Shown in pieces: positions 55,608-64,000 of a stretch of DNA of 64,000 nt. Made by a program: the position numbers and the translations under genes. Below the pieces are notes generated by a model. The model ran no database searches. It was given only the letters and a program-made list of their open reading frames with translations, and was not told the origin of the DNA. The stretch lies in contig NC_084591.1 in NCBI RefSeq assembly GCF_033807715.1, positions 48,837,415-48,901,414 of the forward strand, in the 5' to 3' direction. Source of the stretch: Cololabis saira. Lineage: Eukaryota; Chordata; Actinopteri; Beloniformes; Belonidae. The stretch's first letter is position 1, and every line of letters starts with the position of its first letter.

Positions 55608-56537
55608 ATGGACGAGAGAGGCACGGAGCGGGCCCTGGAGGCACTCGCCCAGGTCATGGCGGACCTGACAGCCGTGTTCCGCGACCAGGGCGAGCGGCAG
55701 CTCGCCGCAATGGGAGCGCTCGTGGCCGCGGGGCGACCCACCCCTGCGCCCCGCTTGAGGGTCGCCGCAGCAGCGCGGGAGGAGCTGGCGGCGCCGCAGC
55801 TGAGAGGCCGGGAGGCAGAAGCTGCGGGCCGCCAAGCAACGGCTCCTGAGGCGGCGGGACCCGCGGAGCGACCCACCCCTGTACCCCGTCTGAGTTTCAC
55901 CGCGGCAGCGCTGGCGGCGCCGCAGCTGAGAGGCCGTGAGGCAGAAGCTGCGGGCCGCCAGGCGACGGCTCCTGGGACGGAGACGGAGGCGGAGTTGGCT
56001 GGGGAGGTGGCTGCGGAGGCGCAGCCGCCCGCGGCGGCGGGTCCCGCGGAGACGGGCCGGACCAGCGGCCAGAGCAGAGTGTGGGGGAAGAGGCGGTCGT
56101 GGAGGCGGACCGGCAGCTGGCGCAGGGCTGCGTCACGGAGGAGGAGGCGGTCCTGGACGCACCGTTTGGCCCGGGGCCACCATGGGCCCGGCCCCGGGAG
56201 CATCTTCCACGGCGGGCGGGCCGACGCCGGGGGCGACCCCCGCGGCCGTACCGCAGGTCAGGCCGACGCCGGGGACGACCCCCCGACCAGGGAGGCCGGG
56301 GGGGGGGGGTTCCGGGCTTCCTCTCCCGCGCCGAGGGGGCGGGGGGGGGGGGGCGGGGGTAGGCTCGGCCGGATGGACCCCGGCTCGAGGTTGGCGTTGG
56401 GGGTGTGTGGCAGGGTGGAGAGGTTTATGGGATACGCACACCTGTGTCCCATCCGCCTGAGTGGCTGCCGCTCTCCACCCTGCCTGCCTTATAAGGGAGC
56501 TGGACAGCAGCGGAGGGGCCGATGGAGCTGCTGCTGA
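55608..56537 (+). CDS. Gag-like reading frame of element A
   Basis: The ATG nine bases after the primer-binding site opens a frame of 309 residues that runs into the 3' LTR. It starts MDERGTERALEALAQVMADL, then shows two imperfect repeats of about 50 residues (PTPAPRL..., PTPVPRL..., each with AAPQLRGREAEAAGRQATAP). The rest is Ala, Gly and Arg-rich and probably out of any real frame. No capsid, protease or RT motif is seen. It may be the N-terminal leader of a Gag whose remainder was deleted. Coding is uncertain. Confidence 0.45.
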   Translation: MDERGTERALEALAQVMADLTAVFRDQGERQLAAMGALVAAGRPTPAPRLRVAAAAREELAAPQLRGREAEAAGRQATAPEAAGPAERPTPVPRLSFTAAALAAPQLRGREAEAAGRQATAPGTETEAELAGEVAAEAQPPAAAGPAETGRTSGQSRVWGKRRSWRRTGSWRRAASRRRRRSWTHRLARGHHGPGPGSIFHGGRADAGGDPRGRTAGQADAGDDPPTREAGGGGFRASSPAPRGRGGGGGGRLGRMDPGSRLALGVCGRVERFMGYAHLCPIRLSGCRSPPCLPYKGAGQQRRGRWSCC

Positions 56538-56819
56538 GGAGCTGTGTGTGCTTGTGCACGTGCGTGGTGAAACTTGTGGCTAAATAAAAAGGGTCTGCAC
56601 GAAACTCCGTGTCTCTCCATCCTTCGGTCGGCCCCGGTAGCACTCGCCCTGCTACAATCTCTTTTTTATCTCACCTAAAAATTGCTGAGAAAATTCCTCA
56701 ATTTGAGGTGTTTTCCTTTAAATTCATTACATTATTGAGGCAGATCAACTGATTGATATAAAACAAAAAAAGGTGGCTTAATAAAATCATTTATTTATTT
56801 TTTTAACAGACTTGAACAG

Positions 56820-57140
56820 ATGCAGTCATAGCCTTTTATATCCATTTAGCAAGAACATTCGTCAGCCTCTTGGTCGCAGACTTGCGCATGCGCGCAGTGC
56901 TCTCCTCCAGTCTAGTTTGGGGAAGAGCCTTGCAGTGGCTTGATACATTGCTAACATCTTTGCTGCTAACGTTAGCTGTGGCTGTGCCCGCAACCGGGTC
57001 CTTGGGGTTTATGTGGTTAAACTTGAGCTGCTTCGGTGGTGCTTCGGTTTTCCACAAAAAACACATATCACGGTGCCGTTGGGGCACTTTAGAAATGTAA
57101 ATTCCCCATTCACCAGACTGACAACTTTCTCTTGCTCTTC
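56820..57140 (-). pseudogene. hAT/ZBED-like transposase N-terminal fragment
   Basis: Reading the minus strand from about 57130, a frame gives NGEFTFLKCPNGTVICVFCG, then after a one-base shift KSATKRLTNVLAKWI, as in ZBED-type hAT proteins (BED-finger region and the TKRLTxxLAKWI block). It ends at a stop soon after. The family call is from memory of the motif order. Confidence 0.5.
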
Positions 57141-57450
57141 CATTTTCACTTCTCTTCTCTGCTACTCACCATTCCTCCCCATGCCTGGCCAGCTACAATG
57201 GGAGCCTAGCAGCGTTTGCTAAACAAGCCCAAACACAATTCCAGCCAATCAGTGTCCACTTCAAGGTGTGCCTGACCATTGTTTTCCACCACTAACAACT
57301 CAAGCACAAGAAGCCCACTGCACAAAAAAATATTTCACAATAAAGGCAACTTGCAAACTGAAAAAGTAAAGTAAGCTATTAAAAAACACAACACACTAAA
57401 TATGCCTGTAATTAATTAATCGCAATTAACATGCTAATTTGACACCCCTA

Positions 57451-57947
57451 TTTGTAGGCTATTGATTTTTTTTCCAACACTGTGGTCAAAAATATGTGTG
57501 ATGCAGTGAGCTAGTTCAGGCAGTTAAGATGTGCAAGATTTTGCGCATTTATACTCTACATGGTTCATTCCATTTAAACCTACTAGTTTATCGAGCTATT
57601 TAAAATTACAAAATGGCATCTAACTTTGCCTTGCTGCAGCCCAGAAATCACACCACCACCCCAGCATTCATGTATACACTCTGAGCATGATGATCGGGTC
57701 AAGAGTTGTCAGACCAGTGAAGTGTCTCAGTAAAGCTATAATCTGTTGGGATCAGTTTGTTATTACAAATTAGAGTTTTGTGACTTTTTGATGAGTCTCG
57801 TCATTTACAAGCATTGAAAGCAGAAAGTAAAGAAAACATAAGGTTGTTTAGATGAGCTCCAAACAGGATGTTCCATCCATAATCCCATCTACATGTTACA
57901 GACCATAGTCATATTAATGACTCACCTATATTATATCTGCCAGGATA
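57451..57947. other. Unassigned stretch
   Basis: No gene or element is recognised. Confidence 0.5.
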
Positions 57948-58192
57948 TATGTTGTAGCAGGGCAAGTGCTACGGGGCCCGACCGACAGGATAGAGAGGAC
58001 CCGGAGTTTAGTGCAGAACCCTTTTATTTGCAATCACCGCCACACGTGCACAAGCAGCACCTTCTCTCAGCAGCAGACCACCCGACCTGCAACTTCTGTC
58101 TCTCCCTTATAAGGCTGGCAGGGTGGAGAGGCTGACGGGCCACACCTGTGTCCCGTCAGCCTGAGTGGCTGCAGGTCCTCCACCCTGCCACA

Positions 58193-58610
58193 CACCCCCA
58201 ACGCCAAACTCACGCCGGGGTCCGTCCGGCTGAGCCTACTACCCCCCCGCCCCCTCGGAGCGGGAGAGGAAGCCCGGAGCCGCCGTCTGCGCCCCCGGGC
58301 CTTCCTGGCCCGGACCCTTCGGGAGGCCACCCGTCGGGAGGCCACCCGTCGGCCACCCATCGGGAGGCCACCACCAGCGGGAACGGTCGGGGGGCCGTTC
58401 TCGGGGACGGGCCAACCAGCGGGAACGGTCGAGGGGCCGTCCTCGGCGACGGGCCGACCGCCGAGAAAGCTGCTCTCGGGACCGGGCCGATGGTGGCCTC
58501 GGGCCAGACGGTGCGTCCAGGACCACCCCCTCCAGGGCGGCTAGGTCCGCCATGGCATGGGCGAGCGCCTCCTAGGGCCCGATCCGTGCCTCCCTTCTCC
58601 ATCCTGTCGG
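58193..58610 (-). pseudogene. Gag-like remnant of element B
   Basis: From the ATG at about 58602 (MEKGGTDRALG) the start resembles MDERGTERALE of element A; a shift then moves the homology (AMADLAAL) to another frame. The remainder is Gly, Pro and Arg-rich and contains short tandem repeats (ggaacggtcg...ggggccgt, 58380-58450). No pol motif is present. Confidence 0.5.
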
Positions 58611-58628
58611 GCCCCAGGTTGGGCGCCA
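58611..58628 (-). promoter_or_regulatory. tRNA-Lys primer-binding site (element B)
   Basis: Reading the minus strand, TGGCGCCCAACCTGGGGC follows the 5' LTR after one base. It matches the complement of the tRNA-Lys(CUU) 3' end except for one base (C in place of G at position 12). Confidence 0.85.
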
Positions 58629-59510
58629 GTGTAGCAGGGCGAGTGCTACGGGGCCCGACCGACAGGATAGAGAGGACAGAGAGTTTAGTGCAGAACCCTT
58701 TTATTTGCAATCACCGCCACACGTTCAATTCAATTCAATTCAATTTTATTTATATAGCATCTAATACAACAGAGTTGTCTCTAGACGCTTTACAGAGACC
58801 CATACCCAGAACATGACCCCCGAGCAGTTATTACATAAACAATGGCAGGTAAAAACTCCCCTAGTGGGAGAAAAACCTTAAGCCAAACAGTGGCACGGAA
58901 AAACTCCCCTTTAAGAGGGAAGAAACCTTGAGCAGGACCAGGCTCATCAGGGGGGACCCTCCTGCCGAGGGCCAGACTGGTGGGTCAGGGACGGCAACAG
59001 CACAGCAGGCAGGTGGAAGCAGCAACGGGATGACCGGGGGTGGGGACCGCAGGCCAGCACGCAGCTCCCGAAGCTCCGGCCCAATCAGCAAGTCCCAGGT
59101 TGGGGTGCAGGGTCAGGAAAAAAGACTTGTGCTCTGTAATGCAAGCTACAAGCCACCCACGACCACCTGCAGGACAAAAGAGAGAAAAGGGAGGAGAAGG
59201 GGGGGCCAGCAACGGGATGACCAGGGGTGGGGACCGCAGGCCAGCACGCAGCTCCCGAAGCTCCGGCCCAATCAGCAAGTCCCAGGTTGGGGTGCAGGGT
59301 CGGGGAAAGACTTGTGCTCCGTAATGCAAGCTACAAGCCACCCACGACCACCTGCAGGTTCCGGTGTCCGGCAAAGGATGCTGCAACATGGACAAAAGAG
59401 AGAAAAGGGAGAAGGGGGGGCCAGCACAAGAAACCACAGGAGCGACTCTGACACACTAAAGTTTACACTACCTAGAGATTTACCAACACCAGCTAGAGGT
59501 TTACTAAACA

Positions 59511-62340
59511 CTAACTATAGGCTTTACTAAACATAAATGTTTTAAGTTTAGTTTTAAAGGTGGAGGTGGTGTCAGCCCCCTTAACCCAGATTGGAAGTTG
59601 GTTCCATAGTAGTGGTGCCTGATAGCAGAATGCCCGCCCTCCAAATCTACATTTAGATACTCTAGGAACTACGAGTAAACCTGCACTCTGAGAACGGATA
59701 GCTCTGACAGGAACATAAGGCACTATCAGGTCTTGCAAATAATGCGGAGCTAAGCCGTTTTGGGCTTTATACGCAAGTAATAAAATTTTAAATTGGATTC
59801 TGAATTTTACGGGTAACCAATGGAGCGACGCTAACACTGGAGAGACGTGGTCTCTCCTGCTAATTCCTGTCAGTACTCGTGCTGCTGCATTTTGGATCAG
59901 CTGGAGCCTATTCAGCAAATTACTTGGACATCCTGCTAACAACACATTACAGTAATCTAGTCTAGAAGATACAAGCGCATGAACTAGTTTTTCTGCATCA
60001 CTCTGCGAGAGGATTTTCCTAATCTTTGCAATATTACGGAGATGGACAAACGACTTTAAACGACAAATCCTGATCGAAAATAACACCAAGGTTTCTCACA
60101 GTTGCACTGGAAGCCATCGCAACACCATCTAATCCCTTCCTAAGATGCTCTGGACCAAGAATGATAACCTCTGTTTTATCTGAATTTAGAAGCAGGAAAT
60201 TTCTGGACATCCAGTCCTTGATGTCCCTAAGACATGCCTGAAGTTTAACTAACGGTTCTGTTTCATCCGGCTTCATAGACAAATAGAGCTGCGTATCATC
60301 AGCATAACAATGAAAGTGTATGCCGTGATTCTGGATTATACTTCCCAACGGCTGCATGTACAAACTGAACAAGATTGGCCCTAGCACTGAACCCTGCGGA
60401 ACACCATAACAGACCCTTGACTGTTCTGAAGAAACCTCATGTACATGAACAAACTGGAACCTGTCAGATAGGTATGATTTAAACCAACATAGAGCTGTCC
60501 CTTTAATCCCAACAACATGCTCTAACCTGTGCAGTAAAATGCCATGATCTATAGTGTCAAAAGCAGCACTGAGGTCCAGTAGAACCAGTATGGACACTAA
60601 TCCCTTATCTGAGGCCATAAGGAGGTCATTCGTGACTCGAACAAGTGCTGTCTCTGTGCTATGATGCATTCTGAACCCTGACTGAAAGACTTCAAACAGA
60701 TCATTTCTATACAAATAGTCACATAACTGGCTTGAAACTGCCTTTTCCAGAATTTTAGACACAAATGGAAGGTTGGAAATTGGTCTATAATTAGCTAAGG
60801 TGTCTGGGTCAAGAGAAGGTTTTTTAAGTAAAGGTTTAATTACTGCGACTTTGAAAACCTGTGGTACATATCCTAAACTTAGGGATAAGTTAATTTGGTC
60901 CAGTATTGTCGTACCAATAAGAGAAAAAACATTTTTGAATAGTCGAGTCGGGATGGGGTCTAACATACATGTGGTTGACTTAGCTCTATTAACGAGTGAA
61001 GTCAGCTCAGGGAGGTCTATAGGATCAAAACAGTCTAGAGACAAGTCAGAGCCTAGGGAAGTCGCTAAAGCTGAAGAAACACCTACAACCGGCTGGTTGA
61101 TTTCTTCTCTAATTCTCGCGATTTTACTGTTGAAGAAGCTCATAAAGTCCTCACTACTGAGAGCTGCAGGAATGCACGGCTCAACAGAGTTGTGACTCTT
61201 TGTCAGCCTGGCTACAGTGCTGAACAGAAAACGTGGGTTACTTTTGTTATCCTCTATCAACGTTGAATAATAAGCTGTTCTGGCTTTGCGAATGGCTTTT
61301 TTATATACTATTAGAATATCTTTCCATTCACGATGAGAGTCTACAGACCTACAAGAGTACCACTTCCTTTCCATTTTACGCACGTTTTGTTTCAACATGC
61401 GGATATCTGAATTATACCAGGGAGTTAAGCTCCTGTGGCTAGAAACCCTCCTTTTCAAAGGAGCAACTTCATCTAAAGCTGAATGCAACAAATCAGCAGT
61501 GTTACTAGCAAGGAAATCAACATCTGCAGAGGTAGAACCCAGGTCACTGGCCTCGACTACATCACTATTTCGCACTGTCGTAAGATAAGCAATGGCCTCC
61601 CTAAATTTAACAATAACTTCATCAGACAAACATCTGCTAAAATAATACCTCCTATTTTGCACTTCAACATCAACAAAATTAAATTCAAACGTTATTAAGT
61701 AATGGTCGGATAAAAGGGAGTTTACAGGTGACACCAACAGACCATCAGTTTCAACACCGTAGGTGAGAACGAGATCGAGAGTATGATTAAAACAGTGCGT
61801 CGGTTTATCCACTTTTTGTGAGATACCCATTGATTCTAGAAGAGAATCGAAGGCTAATTTAAGATTATCGCTTTCAACATCCATATGAATGTTAAAATCA
61901 CCCACTATGATGAATTTATCTGTGCTGATCAATAATCCTGAAAGGAAATCTGAAAATTCAGACAAAAACTCCAGATACGCACCAGCAGGGGGCCGATACA
62001 CTACCACTAACACAACTGGCTTCTCTGATTTCCAGCATGGAAATTTCAGACCAAGCATGAGGCTTTCAAATGTATTATAGTTGCACTTAGGTTCAATTTT
62101 TGTTTGGAGACCGGAGTTATAAATTGCTGCGACTCCTCCGCCTCGGCCCGTGCTTCTAGGAATGTGATGATTAAAGTAGCCGGGCGGAGTTGATTCATTC
62201 AAACTAACATACTCTTCCTCCTGTAACCATGTTTCTGTTAAGCAGAAAATATCACTCCTGCTCTCTGTAATTATATCATTTACTAACAGAGACTTAGAGC
62301 TTAATGATCGTATATTTAGTAGTCCGCATCTAATTTTTCT
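59511..62340 (-). pseudogene. L2 ORF2: endonuclease and reverse transcriptase (frame-broken)
   Basis: The main open frame (62202-60034, 722 codons) covers most of the AP-type endonuclease ([43 protein letters not shown]) and the RT ([38 protein letters not shown], catalytic [11 protein letters not shown]). The N-terminal residues [10 protein letters not shown] and CLTETWL lie upstream of the first Met in the same frame, so that Met is not the true start. Near 60055 about 35 bases present in the copy at 627-661 are missing, shifting the frame; the C-terminal 190 codons continue in another frame. Another break near 62335 separates it from the upstream frame. Confidence 0.92.
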
Positions 62341-62588
62341 GTAATTGGTACCAAATGTACATTGGTTTTAATTTTTACAAGGTTATCTTGGTTAACGCCT
62401 CTATAACGCTGCACCTGGTGAACTTTTGGAGGGCGGGGAACTGCAACCACTTCTATTTTGCTAGGCACCTGGCCAGAGTCGCCAATATCATGTAATCCTA
62501 CAGTTTTGTTGGCAGGCGTTGGTCCTCGAGAAGCAGCAGAGAAGTGTGTTAAACTACAGCTCTGCATCCTGGCCTGGACCCTGCATTG

Positions 62589-63443
62589 TCAGGGGGAGTG
62601 TCTAATAACATTGGCCAGATTTCTAGACATAAGAGCTGCACCATCCCGGGTGGGATGAATGCCGTCCCTTCTAATCAGACCGGGCTTTCCCCAGAATGTC
62701 TCCCAGTTGTCAATAAAGTCCACGTCGTTTTCTGAACACCACTGAGACAACCAGCGGCGGAGCGAGAGCATGCGACTAAACATGTCATCGCTGGTCAGAT
62801 TGGGGAGGGGGCCAGAAAAACCTACGGAGTCCGACATGGTTTTGGCGTAGTTACACACCGAGACAATATTCATTCTGGTTACTTACGACTGGCGAAGACG
62901 GGAGTCATTAGCTCCGACATTGATGATAACTTTACCATATTTACGATTACCCTTTGCCAGTAGCTTCAAATTTGCTTCTATGTCCCCCGCTCTGGCCCCC
63001 GGGATACACCTAACTAAGGTCTCTGGAGTCGGCTTCACATGTCTCACAATAGAGTCTCCAATCACCAGGGTCGGTTTCTCAACAGATGTGTCTCTGAGTG
63101 GGGAAAAACGGTTAGACACATGAAGCGGGTGGTGGTGTTCTGTGAGCCCTTTAAGACTACCCTTCCTCCGAACCGTCACCCAGCTGCCCTGCCTGGCCGG
63201 CTGCTCGGGAGCTGCAGGGGAGCGGCTACGCTCAGCTGCTACGGGCCGGTCCGCAGAGGATTCTATCGGACTATGGTCTAGTTGGCCGAACCGGACCTCT
63301 AACTGACTGAGCCTCGCCTCCAGCCCTGCAAATAAGCTACACTTTAAGCACTTACCGTCTTCACTAAAGGAGGCAGATGAATAACTAAACATTTCACACA
63401 CTGAGCAGGAAAGAGATGAAGCGGTGGGAGCCGGAGAGGCCAT
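62589..63443 (-). pseudogene. L2 ORF1: Cys-rich N-terminus and SGNH-type esterase, one stop
   Basis: From the ATG at 63443, residues 13-35 have CSVC and CLKC, a zinc-binding-like pair of CX2C motifs, and residues 41-55 a short coiled-coil candidate. The esterase shows VIGDSIVRH (GDS at 129-131), VGANDSR (177-180) and, after an in-frame TAA (62883-62885), DGIHPT near the end, i.e. blocks I, III and V of SGNH hydrolases with Ser, Asn, Asp and His present. CR1/L2 ORF1 esterases are thought to act on membranes or as RNP factors. Apart from the stop, the frame is intact for 284 codons. Confidence 0.88.
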
Positions 63444-63725
63444 GCTAAAATGCTAACGGAGGCTAACGGACAGAAAATGTATCGGTGATTGGTGACAGTG
63501 AAAGTTACGGAAGAGAAAATGAGCGAGTGTTGAAATAAAGACAGTAATGTACCAGATATAGTGCTATTTTACCAGAAAACAGTCTAAGTTTAAGACAAAA
63601 AAGTCGGGAGAGATCTGTGCCTGCACGCCGTGCAGCAGCAACAGACCGCAACACCAGGAAGTGATGCGATGCGTGACGCAGTACGTTACCCAATCAGCAA
63701 GCACGCAAGAGCCTCAAGAGCCCAA
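63444..63725 (-). promoter_or_regulatory. L2 5' UTR
   Basis: The 282 bases between the ORF1 start and the 5' end of the LINE are noncoding. In LINEs this region holds the internal promoter; no specific box is evident. Confidence 0.5.
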
Positions 63726-63875
63726 GCACAAGCAGCACCTTCTCTCAGCAGCAGACCACCCGACCTGCAGCTTCTGTCTCTCCCTTATAAGGCTGGCAGG
63801 GTAGAGAGGCTGACGGGCCACACCTGTGTCCCGTCAGCCTGAGTGGCTGCAGGTCCTCCACCCTGCCACATATGT

Positions 63876-64000
63876 TATATCCTGTCTTTACATTCTTTTC
63901 ACCTTGAACCTGTGGAGCATTGCTCTAGTTTCTGCAGTGTCTGCAACCATCTTGTTTTGCACCAACTCATCTGGTTCCCGCACTGTATCAAGCGGCAGCC
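63876..64000. other. Right-edge flank
   Basis: Short sequence beyond the TSD of element B, with nothing recognisable. Confidence 0.5.

Larger units (their letters stand above)
55329..56656 (+). mobile_element. Small LTR retroelement A, TSD ATCTC
   Basis: Two 251-bp LTRs (55329-55579 and 56406-56656; TGTGGCAGGG...CCCTGCTACA) flank only 826 bp. ATCTC lies on both sides (55324-55328 and 56657-56661). The LTR has a TATA-like ttataaggg and an AATAAA. A primer-binding site complementary to tRNA-Lys follows the 5' LTR. There is no pol, so it must depend on enzymes from elsewhere. The two LTRs differ at only a few bases. Confidence 0.93.
55258..57450. mobile_element. hAT-like TIR remnant, split by LTR element A
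   Basis: The left end reads tagtgctgtcaagtgatt and the right end is the complement-like taatttgacacccct(a), giving imperfect TIRs of TAGNGNTGTCAA type. Both subterminal regions carry taattaattaatc. Inside is a minus-strand frame related to ZBED/hAT transposase N-termini. No 8-bp TSD is visible. Confidence 0.5.
58725..63725 (-). mobile_element. Nearly complete L2 LINE (5.0 kb)
   Basis: The order on the minus strand is: 5' UTR (63725-63444), ORF1 with an esterase domain, a short spacer, ORF2 with endonuclease and RT, a 3' UTR with a 187-bp tandem duplication, and a (TTGAA)n tail. It interrupts the 5' LTR of element B. No clear target duplication is seen. ORF1 has one stop and ORF2 at least two frame breaks, so it is immobile, but its overall integrity suggests a fairly recent arrival. 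Confidence 0.93.
57953..63870 (-). mobile_element. Small LTR retroelement B, split by an L2 LINE, TSD TATGT
   Basis: On the minus strand this is TGTGGCAGGG...CCCTGCTACA with a left-hand LTR (57953-58192, 240 bp) and a right-hand LTR in two pieces (58630-58724 and 63726-63870, together 240 bp). TATGT flanks it (57948-57952 and 63871-63875). The internal part is only 437 bp and aligns in its start and end with element A. The L2 at 58725-63725 landed in the 5' LTR later. Confidence 0.92.

Noticed and set aside
55575..56460. Long Ala, Gly and Arg-rich frames on both strands of element A
   Set aside because: High GC content removes stops in all frames; only the plus frame starting just after the primer-binding site has a positional argument.

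Overview
The window reads as a transposon graveyard from a teleost fish genome. The families seen are ones that flourish in ray-finned fishes: L2-type LINEs with (TTGAA)n tails, Rex1- and Rex3-type LINEs, a Penelope-like element with a GIY-YIG domain, BEL/Pao and Ty3/Gypsy LTR elements, and many small TIR elements. I found no convincing host gene, tRNA or rRNA. The long simple repeats and the lack of long open frames outside transposons also fit a vertebrate intergenic region.

Layout. 1-1985 is the 3' half of an L2 LINE that enters from the left edge. 1986-8236 is one degenerate Rex1-type LINE cut into pieces: a TIR element (2211-3404) and a roughly 1-kb LTR-like element (4458-6905, TSD GTGC) sit inside it, and the LTR-like element is itself split by a 5'-truncated Penelope-like element (about 4790-6220) carrying a hammerhead-ribozyme-like core. 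8237-15950 holds TIR elements, a Gypsy pol fragment (minus), a LINE 3' end (minus) and a decayed Gypsy gag-protease piece (plus). 16178-17840 and 27769-29450 are inverted copies of an unclassified repeat with GGGCCC-bearing ends and an internal tandem array. 18460-25800 carries further repeat modules, L2 fragments and an LTR of a small non-autonomous LTR family. 27425-31809 holds several MITEs and an L2 3' end with clear target-site duplications.

The centre of the window (32782-46429) is a large inverted duplication. Two arms of about 2.58 kb, built of older transposon debris, face each other across a 750-bp spacer with a GAT microsatellite. A full-length BEL/Pao retrotransposon (35168-42896; 472-bp LTRs that look identical, TSD CATAC) has since landed in the left arm only. 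Its gag and pol frames are long and open; pol keeps protease, reverse transcriptase, RNase H and integrase motifs.

46294-57450 contains a solo LTR (TSD ATTTG), two Rex3 copies (one with a 12-bp TSD), a 165-bp tandem array, and a hAT-like TIR remnant broken by a small LTR element (55329-56656, TSD ATCTC). 57953-63870 is a second small LTR element of that family on the minus strand (TSD TATGT), whose right LTR is split by a nearly complete 5.0-kb L2 LINE (58725-63725) with an esterase-type ORF1 and an endonuclease/reverse transcriptase ORF2, both broken. The parts do not form a cellular pathway; what they show is a relative order of insertions, from old Rex1, L2 and Gypsy remains to the young BEL element.
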